From Mesorhabditis belari (taxonomy: Eukaryota > Nematoda > Chromadorea > Rhabditida > Rhabditidae), in NCBI GenBank assembly GCA_958450365.1, contig CAUEEP010000921.1, forward strand, positions 1,293,001-1,357,000: a DNA stretch of 64,000 nucleotides, read 5' to 3'. Numbering within the stretch: position 1 is the first letter of the stretch; every line of letters begins with the position of its first letter. Position numbers and translations under genes: made by a program. The notes beneath the pieces are model-generated. The model saw only the letters and a program-made list of their open reading frames with translations. It was not told the origin of the DNA and made no database searches. This document shows, one piece after another, positions 1-11,112 of this stretch.

Positions 1-330
1 TAAATATTCTTGATATCATTAGATGCGCCAAGTCTTTCTCTGTCGATTGGTGCAAAAACTATTTCAATTGAACAGCTGAACACCAAGAAATTTGAGCTCA
101 AAGATTGCTAATAGCGAAGGGGCAGGGCGGCCTTTTATACGCCCCGCCCCTTCTGTCTTTGGCAACCTTACTTTGAGTTCAAATATCTTGATGTTGGGCT
201 GTCCAATTTCTATAATTTTTGTAACAATCGATAGAGAAAGACTTGGCGCATCTAATGATTTCAAGAACTTATAAATTGAACAGCTCAACACCAAGAAATT
301 TGAGCTCAAAGTTGGATTGCCAATGGCAAA
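1..330. repeat. Dispersed repeat copies, inverted arrangement
   Basis: A motif of about 40 bp containing TTTGAGCTCAAA and CTTGGTGTT..GCTGTTCAATT occurs several times here, at about 64-110 in one orientation and 170-215 and 270-320 in others. It is interleaved with a second motif, GCGCCAAGTCTTTCTCTGTCGAT. The same motifs return at 3470-4150. The GC-rich block near 120-150 (CTTTTATACGC) recurs near 50930. No coding potential is visible. From 330 to 740 I see only AT-rich sequence. Confidence 0.75.
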
Positions 331-740
331 AGAGGCGGAGCGCCTATCAAATGCATTTGCCTCTTTTTTTTCGCCTCTTTATTTGCATTCTCAGGTTCAC
401 AGTTCTTTAGCTTTTTGTGTTCTCCTAAAAAGTGTCAACTCTTAACAATTTACCGTAATTTTTTCGCATTTTGTATCTTTCAACATTCTTTATAAATTCC
501 GGATAAAATTATATAGCATTTATAAAAGATAGAGTTACAATTACTGGCGCTTTCAAAAGAAGACACATTTTAGAAGCTTTTAAAGACGTTGAGTATTCAT
601 TTAATGATTTTTTTTCTTTTATTGTTTCTTTAAAAAGTTTCAATTTCCATTCCGAAACGATGACTTGATTTTTCTGGCTAAAAATCGAGCTATTAGGTTA
701 TCCGGAAATAAATGAGCGTTACTGAGTTCGAATTCGTGCG

Positions 741-1031
741 TTACTGAGTTAGGGTTTCAATACGGTTTCAATACGGTTTCAATACGGTTCCAATACGGTT
801 CGAATACGATTCCAATACGCTTCCAATACGATTCCAATACGGTTCCAATACGGTTCCTATTTTGATCTAATACGATTCCAATGCGATTCCAATATTGTTC
901 CAATACGGTTCCAATACGGTTCCAATACGGTTCCTATTTTGTTCTAATACGGTTCCAATGCGGTTCCAATACGGTTCCAATACGGTTCCTATTTTGATCT
1001 AATACGGTTCCAATACGGTTCCAATACGGTT
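741..1031. repeat. Tandem repeat, about 11-bp unit (GGTTCCAATAC)
   Basis: Roughly 25 degenerate copies of GGTTCCAATAC, with variants such as GATTCCAATAC, are interrupted three times by a TATTTTGATCTAATAC spacer, which gives a higher-order periodicity. The array runs directly into the 3' end of the mariner fragment on the minus strand. Confidence 0.9.
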
Positions 1032-1034
1032 TTT

Positions 1035-1400
1035 TTATCCATAATCCATTTTATCCATATCCATAAATTTATCGAGCTTTTTTGACTTTCCAATCCGTTT
1101 CAAGTGGTCGCAAATGGTCGTCTTGCCCACGCCAAGCTTCTCCGCAAGCTCTCGAATGCTCGTACGTGGATTTGCTTCCACCAGGGTCTTCAGTTCGTCG
1201 TCACCAAGTTCAACAGGACAGCCACGGCCTTCTTTATCTTCGGGGTCAAAATCACCAGCTCGGAATTCTCGGAACCAAGTTCGCACTGTTGACTCGCCGC
1301 CTTGCTCCCAAACTTTGTTGATGTTACGAGCCGTTTCAGCTACATTGCGACCGAGTTTGAACTCATAAAAGAAAATCTGGCGAAAGTTCGTTTCGGACAT
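1035..1400 (-). pseudogene. Mariner-type transposase, N-terminal fragment
   Basis: The 121-codon open frame starts with ATG at 1400 and matches the paired helix-turn-helix (HTH_48 plus second HTH) N-terminus of mariner transposases. Visible signatures are FYEFKLGRNVAETARNI, a TVRTWFREFRAGDF segment, and LVEANPRTSIRELAEKLGV followed by the linker motif IGKSKKLDKF. The catalytic DDD domain (about 220 residues in the family) is absent, because the frame degenerates into DMDKMDYG at the tandem array. This is a truncated relic that cannot code for a working transposase. The intact 120-residue frame suggests either recent truncation or retention of a DNA-binding fragment; I favour the former. Confidence 0.85.
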
Positions 1401-1570
1401 CTAAAACGGCGAATTTCATTTGGCGAAATTCGCAAAAAAAATTTATTTTCAACAAAATTTAAAAGTATGGCTAAAGAGAGCACGAAATCAGCTTTCTATA
1501 TAACATTTGAATGGTACAGAGCATACTTTATTGAGAAAAATGTACCCAAATAATAAACAATACAAAACAC

Positions 1571-1994
1571 GGGAGTGGGACAAATGCGACCTTTTTTTTG
1601 CACACCCGGACAAAGCTAATATTAACCAATTTCTATTCCAAAAGTTGTTTTTCTAGGTTTTTCTAGGCGTAGAATCGAAATTTTGGCATGTCAGAGCTTG
1701 TGGAACCAATTTGAAAGACAAAAAGCAATGGCTAGATCAAATTACAGAAAATTGTCGACTTTTCTCTTTGTATAACTCCGTCCGTTCGCTTCCACAAGCT
1801 CTGAAATGCCAAAATTTCGATTCTACGCCCTAAAATTGCCTAGAAAAACAACTTTTGGATGAGAAATTGATTAATATTAGCTTTTTAGAGCTTTTTTAAA
1901 ACGCGAAAAAAGGTGCGCTAATGGACAAGGTGCGGAAAAAAAGGTGCACAAATGTCCGGGTGCGCAAAAAAAGGTCGCATTTGTCCCACTCCCC
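1571..1994. mobile_element. MITE-like inverted-repeat element (family A, copy 1)
   Basis: Both ends carry GGAGTGGGACAAATGCGACC in inverted orientation, followed by poly-T/poly-A and GTGCGCAAATGTCCGG-like blocks. The interior is also near-palindromic: a GTAGAATCGAAATTTTGGCAT segment at about 1671 pairs with its reverse complement at about 1800. No ORF is present. Related ends occur at 14197-14595, 14687-14722 and about 54080-54125. Confidence 0.85.
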
Positions 1995-2031
1995 AAAACA
2001 CTCATTTATTTCCGGATAACCTAACGTAAAT

Positions 2032-2291
2032 ACTGTAATTGGACCCCACCCCCTCCCCCGTACAGTCGCGTAGTCGCAAAAGTTTTTTAGTATTTCATTT
2101 TTTGCAAAGCACCCGTACTTTCAAAATACGCGTCTTTGGTATCAAAAAATCGCTGAAATTCAGGGCTATTTTTTGATATTTAAGCGCGCATTGTAGCATA
2201 AACCAGTGTCGAGAAAAACTCGTTCAAAGCTAGACTACGCAACACACCGCACCGTCATTATGGGGCTGGGGTACTATTACAGTATTTACGG
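2032..2291. mobile_element. Small inverted-repeat element (family B, copy 1)
   Basis: The terminal inverted repeat is GTAAATACTGTAAT / ATTACAGTATTTACG. The interior has a stem built on TATCAAAAAATnGnTGAAATTCAGGG and blocks such as GCGTAGTCGC and GACTACGCAAC. A second copy in opposite orientation is at 58844-59108, and a fragment (CAGTCGCGTAGTCGC) lies at about 4570. It is a non-coding MITE. Confidence 0.8.
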
Positions 2292-2390
2292 CAAGCTCTT
2301 TAAGTGCAAAAATCAATGCAGAAATGTTTCTATACAAAAATGACGTCATTTTGCCCTTTGCTTTATAAATGAGTTTCTTCTTAGCTAACA

Positions 2391-2665
2391 CCTAAAACAA
2401 ATTGTACTTTTCCATAGCCAAATTTGATGAGGATTATAATGAAACCAACCATGAGTCGATTCGAGGCTTGTACGTCGAGATATAAGTCGTTAAAGTTGAC
2501 CGGCTTTCGCAGGTTAGACGATCAACTTCGACGCTCGCTTTCTCGATGTTCTTCCAGGTGAGTACCCCAAACAAATTGTACTTTTCTATAGCCAAATTTG
2601 ATGAGGATTCTTTTAAAACCAACCGCTAGTCAAACCGATGCTTGTACGTCGAGATATGAAGCAAA
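2391..2665 (+). repeat. Direct duplication of a ~100-bp segment
   Basis: About 2395-2490 and 2565-2665 share CAAATTGTACTTTTC, ATAGCCAAATTTGATGAGGA and GCTTGTACGTCGAGATAT in the same order with a few differences. No gene is recognised here. From 2666 to 3340 I see only AT-rich unique sequence. Confidence 0.7.
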
Positions 2666-3339
2666 GGACTAGATTATTTTTTGAAGTGTAGCTTTTACCA
2701 GAAATGTTTGAAAGCCAGATCAGTTCAAAAGACAAGGATAAAGCCTTGCTTTTACAGGTTTTTCAAGTTCTAGACTTTTTAGACACACTACAGATCATCA
2801 AACAGCCTATATAATTTAATAATTTAGTCTATTTAAATTATTTGCCCATAAAACACAATTTTTCTACATAAAACAATCATTTTCGACTCGTCACTAACTT
2901 GTTTTTTTCTTTTCTGATCTTTTCAATGGTAAAGAACTGGTATTGAGAAATTGAAGAGATGAAATTGAAGAGAAGAGATTGAAGAGAAGGGATTTTTGAC
3001 CGCTAGCTCTCCTCAATCATCAACTATTCGAATTCTTTTCAATGTTAGCTTTCTAAATGTAAATATTTTGAAAGAATTATCACGTTCAAAGCAATTTCTA
3101 TGCTTTTTTTTCGACGTAATCAATCTCCAATCCGTTTTTTTCTCAGCTACAACTTTTTCAGCGCCTTAAAATTTTAGTTTTTTCTTACCATTTACTCACC
3201 AAATTAGCTACAAACCGAAATAACATTCGCCTAAGTGTTTAGCTACAAAATGTGATAAATAAAATGAGGAAAATAGCGAATAGCGGCTGCTAAAATAGCG
3301 AATATTGTAGTCGATTAGTTTGGCCTATTCAGAAAGGAG

Positions 3340-4180
3340 TTCTGTTTGGCCTATTCAGGAAGGAGTCCGATTTTTGTAGCCAGAAAAAAAATAGAAAGTG
3401 CAATCTTGGTTTTTATTAGAATCAGTCCAATATATTGCTTATGCACTTCATATTTTCAACAAAATCTTACCGCTCCTTCTGTCGTTGGCGATCTTACTTT
3501 GAGTTCAAATATCTTGGTGTTGGGCTGTCCAATTTCAATAATTTTTGTAACAATCGATAGAGAAAGACTTGGCGCATCTATTGATTTGTACTCGACTAGT
3601 TTGGCCTATTCAGGAAGGAGTTCGATAATTAGAAACATCAATAGAACCCTAGATTTGCCCATTTCCATCAACAGAACCCTAGATTTGCCGAATACTTTCA
3701 ACCTTAGATTTCTCACTTTTTCTATTCTCATAAATTTCTCGGCTTTCTGGCTTTCTGGACCATCCAATTGAGCATTTCAAAAAGGTTATCGGACATTTGA
3801 TACGCGCTCGCCCATTTCACATTAGCAATCGAACTTTGAACTCAAATTCCTTGGTGTTCGGCTGTTCAATTTAAATATTCTTGATATCATTAGATGCGCC
3901 AAGTCTTTCTCTGTCGATTGGTACAAAAACTATTTCAATTGAACAGCTGAACACCAAAAAATTTGAGCTCAAAGATTGCTAATAGCGAAGGGGCAGGGCG
4001 GCCTTTTATACGCGCCCCCCCCCTTCTGTCTTTGGCAATCTTACTTTGAGTGCAAATATCTTGATGTTGGGCTGTCCAATTTCAATAATTTTTGTAACAA
4101 TCGATAGAGAAAGACTTGGCGCATCTATCGATTTGTACTCGACTAGCTTGGCCTATTCAGGAAGGAGTTCGATAATTCTA
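3340..4180. repeat. Cluster of dispersed repeats (same family as 1-330)
   Basis: Several copies of the TTTGAGCTCAAATnTCTTGGTGTT motif and of AGAAAGACTTGGCGCATCTA lie at about 3490-3580, 3830-3920, 3945-3985 and 4040-4130, in both orientations. The phrase TTTGGCCTATTCAGGAAGGAG appears four times (3318, 3346, 3600, 4150). Short ORFs through this block are repeat-derived. The stretch 4181-4985 has no recognisable gene; it holds only a fragment of family B at about 4570 and a low-complexity block of CTGGCCTTGTC words from 4790. Confidence 0.75.
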
Positions 4181-4989
4181 TCCATAAACCTCTACCGTAA
4201 TTCATTTCTTTTCTTCAAAAATTATGATTTCCGCAAAATTTACGAGCTGCGGTTGTTGTTTTTAAAGTTTTTTTTGCGTCTCCACAAATCGCGTCTCCAG
4301 AAACACATAAAAGATTTTTGCGAAAAGAGATGGCGGTTAAAATGGGGAGTGTAAACTAATTGCTTTTAGTGGGGGATGTTTTCTCTCTCTCGCATACGGT
4401 CCACTCACAAATAGGAATACAAGAAGTGGCGGGGGGGAAATGAGTGAATGAGATCGGAGGACTGGGGAACACAACGTCGTAACACAGCCACTCATTCCCG
4501 CCCAACCATGTGTGGCTCCGGTGGAATGAACGGGGAATCGAGTCGGCTCGATCAGGGTAATTTTCGCGTACAGTCGCGTAGTCGCTAACTGTTTTACTGA
4601 ATCAAAAATAAATTAAACTATTGTGCTCATTCGATAGCCCTGAATCTCCTCTTGAAAACGATTATAAAGTTAATTTTCTGCAAAATAAACAAAAGCCATT
4701 TAAAAGCTTGAGTTAACACCAAAAATAATCGTCATACAGCCATTCGGTCCTATTGTGCTAGAGAATATTTTTTTACGGGCAGCCAGACAAGACAAGGTCC
4801 TTGGTCTGGCTTCTATGGCCTCAAAAAGCACTGGCCTTGTCTTGCAACTACCTCTGGTCCATAAAAAGTTCCAGGACCTGGCTAGTTTGCCTAGTTTGGA
4901 TCGAACCGGACCCGCCGATCGAGGTTATAAATGGCCTTGTCTTAATGGCCTTGTCCTGGAACTGGCCTTGTCTTCTAGCTACCTCTGGA

Positions 4990-5530
4990 ACCGGACCCTA
5001 CAGCAGGTTATACCGATCCGACAGCTTGCAAATTCAAGGCCGCGTCTTTTTGGTAATAGCGACGTTAACCAATACAAACCAATCGTGAACGAATGTCCCT
5101 CCAGAAAAGCCCCTTTTCTTTGTTATGGTCTATGGCAGATCTTACAGACCAAACCGACCGATAGCAGGTTATAGCGATCCGACCACGGGGTAGCGCGAAC
5201 ACCCCTTTGGAAAAGCCCTTTTTGTTTCTAGCCATTCATGCCATTGGCAATTCGAGATCATATTGCCCGCCTGGTTTAGCTCACAGACCAGGCCGACCTA
5301 TATATTAGCTATATATAGATCGGTTAACGGTTCTATACAGCGATTCTATACAGCGTGCAAATAACGATTCGACTATATACGACTTGGAAATCCGAGACCG
5401 GAGTCGAACCCACGGCTTGGCTTGGCTGGTAACAGCGACGCTAACCAATAGACCACGGGGTCGCGCTAACAGCCCGCTGGGAAAGCCCCTTTTATTCCTT
5501 TGTTATGCCGATTTCCGCTCTAATTCTATT
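4990..5530. repeat. tRNA-derived SINE-like repeats, three degenerate copies
   Basis: Three partial units share the pattern TAGCGACG-TTAACCAATA, GACCACGGGGT-GCGC and GAAAAGCCCCTTTT, at about 5045-5120, 5165-5215 and 5430-5500. The last unit includes tRNA-like internal promoter boxes on the minus strand. The arrangement is that of a tRNA-derived short interspersed element rather than a functional tRNA cluster. Confidence 0.5.
5388..5467 (-). pseudogene. tRNA-like sequence (SINE head or tRNA pseudogene)
   Basis: Read on the minus strand, an A-box-like GTGGTCTATTGGTTAGCG is followed by a good B-box, GTGGGTTCGACTCC. I could not form a convincing seven-pair acceptor stem, and the anticodon arm is irregular. 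I therefore call it a tRNA-derived pseudogene rather than a tRNA gene. Confidence 0.5.
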
Positions 5531-6775
5531 TTTCTTGTCATTTTCACTCCAATACTTATCGATTACTCGTAACAATTCAAAAATAGCTCTTAAAGCTCTT
5601 AAATTTCCCACCAACTAGACAAAAAACCTAGTGAATTAGCTTATTTCGTTGGAAAATTTCAATCACTTTCAATCCAAATTTCATTTGACTTCTTATTGAT
5701 TACCAGTTTTACAATAATTTCTCATAAACGAGTGCTCAAAAATAATTGTCACGGCGGGCGGGGGGTGTTAAATGAAAGAGAATTTGGATGGGGACAATTC
5801 TCACCGAGTGACAGATACTCTCCAGTCCACGCGACTCCCTTCTGCCACAATAATTTCTCGACAATTTTCCCTTTTCCCTGATTTTATTGATTTCTTATCT
5901 TGCTTGATATTTTAAAAGTTTAATTTTAAAAGTTTAATTTTGAAAACTTTTAAATTTGAAAACCAATAAAAAAACCAATAAAAAGGATAGAATGAAAGAG
6001 AGAATTTTTTTAGTTGAAAGTTGAGCACTTTTAATGGCATAACTGATTTCATTTTATGCTAAAACCTAAGCCAAACTTATATTTGAATGCCTAACTCATG
6101 TCATTTTCGATACTATTCGATTAGATAAGCCGCTTTCTCAATTAGCAGATTAATTAGCATTAGCAGTTAGCATATTAGCAGTTAGCATATCTCAATTAGC
6201 ATATCTCAATTAGCATATTACTGACTTTATTGAATGAATATTGAATTGAATGAGATTTTGAATGATTCACTTCGATTGAAACCGTTTTGACATTTAAAAA
6301 AGGACATAAAAAAGGACAAACATATTTTAAAACTCTTCAAGAGACTTAAAAATGAAATAGTAGATTTGTAGGAAGAAACAAAAGTTGTTGTTTTGTTGTT
6401 TTGAGTGAAATCATTAGAGCCATTTTGTTAAAAATCACAAATTCTCTTCTTTTCCGACCAAACAACGAACTCCGTAAGGTAAAATTTTAAAAAATCAATG
6501 ATTAGCTTTTAATATAATTAAATGTTTCTAAAAAATGCGCTTAAAAAACTATCGTACCTGGTTTTAAACGCATTTTCCAGGCTAGGCCATGACTTGTCTT
6601 CTAGTCTGACTTGTCTTATTGTTAGCCTTGTTCACAAAAGTATCTAGATCAGGTATAGATCAGATTTAGATCAGATCGAAATCAAAATCTAGATCAAAAT
6701 CTAGATCAAAAAGTATCTAGATCAGCCAAAAGTCAGACTTTTCTGAAGTCTGAAGCCAGAAGCCAGACTTGGACT
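5531..6775. other. No gene seen
   Basis: AT-rich sequence with short local repeats: ATTAGCAGTTAGCATAT words near 6140-6230 and AGATCAAAATCT words near 6650-6720. I found no splice-bounded coding segment and no recognisable domain on either strand. Confidence 0.6.
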
Positions 6776-7196
6776 TGTCTCTAGGCTTGGTTTGGTCTGA
6801 CTTTGGCTTGCTTTGGCTTTGGCTTGCTTTGGCTTTGCCTGACTTTGGCTTTGCCTGGCTTTGCCTGACTTTGGCTTGCTTTGGTTTTGGCTTGCTTTGG
6901 CTTTGCCTGGCTTTGGCTTGCTTTGGCTTTGCCTGGCTTTGGCTTTGCCTGACTTTGGCTTGCTTTGGCTTTGGCTTGCTTTGGCTTTGCCTGGCTTTGC
7001 CTGGCTTTGGCTTGCTTTGGTTTTGGCTTGCTTTGGCTTTGCCTGGCTTTGGCTTGCTTTGGCTTTGCCTGACTTTGGCTTTGCCTGACTTTGGCTTACT
7101 TTGGTTTTGGCTTGCTTTGGCTTTGCCTGGCTTTGGCTTTGCCTGACTTTGGCTTGCTTTGGCTTTGGCTTGCTTTGGCTTTGCCTGGCTTCTGGC
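6776..7196. repeat. Minisatellite of TTTGGCTTTGCCTGG-like units
   Basis: About 420 bp are built from six-base blocks (CTTTGG, CTTTGC, CTGGCT, CTGACT) in variable order. Long open frames on both strands (for example a Lys/Ala/Gln/Ser-rich one on the minus strand) are a by-product of the repeat and have no splice context. From 7197 to 7815 no gene is seen. Confidence 0.9.
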
Positions 7197-7815
7197 CCAA
7201 GTAACCAAGTAACCAAAAACTTTTGACCCAGTAAAGCACGTTTTTGACTAGACCAATTGAGTTGTACTACTCACTGTACTATTACTTTTACTTCAAGCTA
7301 TTGCTTCAGGCCTGGCCTGGCTTAAAGTCCAGCCTGACCTGGCTTAAAGGTTCGTCCTTGACTAGACCAATGAACTGTGTCTTTTACTATAAAAGTATTG
7401 CATTCAATGCAAAAGGTACGACAGGTTTAGGGAAAGCACAGTCTATTAAAGATATTCAATTATCTGTCACTTGCCTAAGAGGTGCTTAAAACACTCCCAC
7501 GTTCCAATTCTCGCTCCAATTCAACAATATCAAAACATTGCGCATTCGGCGATTCCTTTTTCTCTTTTTATGATTCTCAGGACAAGTATCTAGATCAAAA
7601 GGGGGACCAATGAGGGAAATGCCCCGAGGGTAGAAACACAAGCCACGCCTCCCCTCCCCCCTTTCAATCTCATTCTGCTTTTGTAGAACAAATTCTTGAC
7701 TCAAAAACATTTGAACATTTGTCTAGCTCTCTTTAATCACATAATTTGATTCTTATAGACTTTTGATAGTGTTACAATTTTTCTGATACTCTCAAATCAA
7801 AGTCTTTACTTGACT

Positions 7816-8236
7816 TTGATCTATCTGCTTTACTTGATTTTAATCTCATACTTTGGAACAGTTCTTTCTGTTCTTCTTTCTGTTCTTCTTTCTGTTCTTC
7901 TTTCTATTCTTCTTTCTATTCTTCTTTCTGTTCTTCTTTCTGTTCTTCTTTCTGTTCTTCTTTCTGTTCTTCTTTCTATTCTTTGAGTGCTATTGTGCTT
8001 TGTAAACACCATCACTCTGGTACACTGAATTCTTCTTGTAAATGAATGTAAATGTAAATGGATTCTTGTAAATGTCTTATGAATTTCTTATGAAAAACTT
8101 GAATTAGCCAAAAGCACAATAGCACTCAAAGAACGAAAAGAAGAACAGGAAGAAGGACAGAAAGAAGGACAGAAAGAAGAACAGAAAGAACTGTGCCAAA
8201 GATGAGAGTAGAATCAAGTAAAGTAGATAGATCAAA
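7816..8236. repeat. Large hairpin with TTCTTTCTGTTC microsatellite arms
   Basis: The 12-bp unit TTCTTTCTGTTC is repeated about ten times at 7858-7985. An inverted, partly decayed counterpart lies at 8122-8195. Unique flanks on both arms also pair: TTTGAGTGCTATTGTGCTTT near 7982 with its reverse complement near 8115, and the ACTTGATT..ATCTCATA..TTTGG flank near 7830 with 8198-8230. Confidence 0.85.
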
Positions 8237-8857
8237 TTCTAAGCCAAACAAATATTTGAATGCCTAATTCAGGTAATTTTCGGTACTATTCGATTAGATT
8301 CGATTTTTTCCATTTTCGGCTCAAAAGGTCAAATATTAAGTCTAATTTTGAATGTTTTAACGAGTAACGTGTAAACTTTCGAAAATTATCGTAACTTTTG
8401 CTATTTTTTATCCAATCTATCTAGATGCTTTCTTTTTTTTATTTACTTTAATTCTGTTTGTGCTTTAATTCCCGATTTAGAAACGCTAAGTTGGGATAAT
8501 GGAATGGGTTACTGTCCCCCTCTAATCCATTTTCTAAAACCCCTCTTTCCTCCAAACTACCGTAATCTTGTCTTTTTTATCGACTTTTTTTCTGTCTCTG
8601 TTCAAAAAGAATTCGAAAGATACAAAAAGTAGATAGACTAGGTAAAACTAGAGACAAGATTACGGCTTTTTTTTGTTTTTGAAAGTTGACACGCTTTAGA
8701 ACATGATTTACCAACGCTAACTTTGCGATTCGTGTTTAAAAGTTGCCTTTTTTGGCCTTCTTTACCTTCTTTACCTTCTTTACCTTCTTTACCTTCTTTA
8801 CCTTCTTTACCCTCTTTGCTTTTTTACCGTTTTCACTTCAATTTCTTTCAATTTCAG
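8237..8857. other. Upstream region of the first zinc-finger gene
   Basis: No coding exon is seen. A short inverted repeat (CGTAATCTTGTCT at about 8563 and AGACAAGATTACG at about 8655) lies 200 bp upstream of the gene. Seven copies of TACCTTCTTT occupy 8757-8815. The polypyrimidine tract ending TTTCAATTTCAG at 8857 is a strong 3' splice site directly before the ATG, as expected for a spliced-leader acceptor or the end of a 5' UTR intron. Confidence 0.6.
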
Positions 8858-11112
8858 ATGGATCGTCTCCCCATGATGCTCCCGTTTCTCCCCTCACCTC
8901 TCCTCCAATTCCCGTCACCCATCACCGCGCCTCAATCTCCATTCGCCCAAATTCTCTACCAACAATTTCTCCAGCATCGCCAACAAGTGCTACTTATGCA
9001 GCAAATGGTTTGTGAAGCTTTTAAAATAGTATTTGCTTGTCTTGTCCGCTTTTTTGAAATTTTGGTTTATAAAGAATAAGCTAAATGAATAATTAACCGA
9101 TAAACGTGTGGTTTGCTTTAAATAAAAGGCTTTAACTATTTCATTTGGCTCATTTTTCGCAAATTTAAGTCCGCTTTGAAGCAAATCCGAACAAGAATTC
9201 TTGTTTGTTACTAAAATCTTGACAATGGACATAGAATAAAAACGGCTTTGTGAAATTTTTTGAAAATTTGTCTATCTGCCGAACTTTTATTCTCTATCTT
9301 TTTTTCTACACCAAAATAGGTTTCTGTGACAAAAAGTGCTCAAATCGGAACTTTGGCTTTGTCTTTCATCGTCATTGACTGCTCGACTTTAAACCTTTAA
9401 AAAAATTAACTAACTCGTGCTTTTCAGAATTTCTGAAAGAACAATTTGTAAATAAATAATAGGACTTTCTGATAAAATAAACCATAGATCGGTTGGTTAA
9501 TTATTTATTTCAAAAAAAGTAGTAAAAAAGTAACCTTTAAAGAAACGGACAAGACTTCCCGGCCAATCTAATAGTTTTACGAGTTCAGCTTCATCTGAAA
9601 GTCAATAATTTGCCAAGTAGAAATCTTAGATGACTAAATATTCTAGTATTTCTAATCAATTCAATTTTGGTAGCAAAAGCAAGCCTAAAACATAATCTTT
9701 CTATAAATTCCTGTTATTCAGATGCCAATGTTGCCAATGAATTCATTTGTCGGCGTCACTCCATCCCAACACATCAGTCAACCGACGACAAGCCATGTGA
9801 AAGTTGAAATGAAAGAGGAGGCAAAAATGGAGAAAGAGGAAACGACTTCAAATGATGTGCTCACCGTTTTCCCACGGATTGTCACCTGTTCACCGTCGAC
9901 GGCGAAATGTGAGTTTGCTTGTCTTGCTTGTCACTACTATATCTTCTATAACTATAAAAAGATGCCGATAAAAAGGTCTACTAAACATGAGAAAATTCCA
10001 AGCCGGACTTAATTCCACTTTCGTTTTGTCAGCCGTCGACGTCTCTTGGCCGATTTTTTTGAAATTTTGTCTACAAATTGGCATTCTGCTTGTAGACAAA
10101 ATTTCAGAGCAGTTGGCCAAGAGACGGCTGAGAAAACGAAGGTGGAATTTGGTTCGGCTTGAAATTTTCGAATGTCTATTACCTACCGGAGTCTAGGTGG
10201 ATTGCGTATTCTAACAGTCTATTAAAATGTCCTAAAACAATTGCCCAAATCTTGTTTGTAGTCCAAAGTTTTCTAGGGATTAGTTTTATTTTTAAAAATA
10301 ATAGAGATCCGGGTTTATTCTTTAGTTTTCATTGCATTTGTGTACTAAAATTTTACTATAGCATTAGCAGCTTGTAGCTTTGAAAAGTCTACAATATGAA
10401 CTAAGACTTGTTTTCAGCGAGTGAACAATCATCGCCCAACTCGAGCACCTCATCTCCGCATCGAGAGAGTTCACCGAAAATGTCGAAGGTTTTGTCTCCA
10501 GTGAGTGAATTTCAAAGTTAATTAGACTTTAGTTTTACTGAATAATGAAAGTACTGAAAGAAATCAAAACTTAAATCCATATTTCCAGAGAAGTTGCCCA
10601 CCGTGCCCCATTTGCGGAAAGAAATTCTCGCGACAATGGCTTCTGCAAGGACATATTCGAACACATAGTGAGTTTTATAAAAAATGGAATTGAGATCGGT
10701 TGGAAAGTTGTGGAGCTTACCATTGCTGGCGAACTAGCATTAGTCACATGGATAAGAATTTCTAAATACAACCACAAGATCCACAGTACCAAAAATCAGC
10801 TTAAAACTTTCAATTCTCGTCTTTCAGCTGGCGAGAAACCGTTCAAATGCGGCTATTGCTCAAAATCGTTCGCCGACAAGAGCAACAAGAGAGCACACGA
10901 GCAGACACATTCCGGTGAGTGAATGAAAATTATTGGATGTAATGATTAGGCAAAGCTATAATGATAATCCATGCAATTTTCCAGGAATGAAACCGTTCGA
11001 GTGTGATCGTTGCGGGAAACGCTTTGCCCTCAAGAGTTATCTCTCCAAGCACGAGGAGTCGAAATGTCAGAAGATTATGCTCAAATTTCCCAAATCTACG
11101 ACGACCGTGTAG
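8858..11112 (+). CDS. Snail/Scratch-family C2H2 zinc-finger transcription factor
   Basis: Six exons (8858-9007, 9722-9908, 10418-10500, 10589-10667, 10828-10914, 10985-11112) join in consistent phase to a 237-residue protein. The C-terminal third carries three adjacent zinc fingers: [21 protein letters not shown] (about 146-166), [21 protein letters not shown] (about 174-194) and [22 protein letters not shown] (about 202-223, CCHC). FSRxWLLQGHxRTHTGEKPF and FAdKSNxRAHxQTH are hallmarks of the Snail/Slug/Scratch superfamily, which bind E-box DNA and usually repress transcription in the nucleus. Those families have four or five fingers, so this is a short version. The N-terminus is rich in Pro, Leu and Gln and a Ser-rich linker precedes the fingers. 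I see no clear SNAG motif. The ATG directly follows a TTTCAG acceptor. A paralogue lies at 19372-21465. Confidence 0.92.
9991..10169. mobile_element. Small palindromic element inside intron 2 of the zinc-finger gene
   Basis: Near-perfect inverted repeat: AAGCCGGACTTAATTCCAC at the left pairs with GTGGAATTTGGTTCGGCTT at the right, and CTCTTGGCCGA / TTGGCCAAGAG and TTTTGTCTACAAATTGGCA / GCTTGTAGACAAAATTT pair in the core. It is a foldback MITE without coding sequence, within the 509-bp intron 9909-10417. Confidence 0.85.

Noticed and set aside
6717..7216. Lys/Ala/Gln/Ser-rich ORFs of about 160 codons on the minus strand
   Set aside because: They read through a hexamer minisatellite, are open in several frames at once, and have no splice context or domain.
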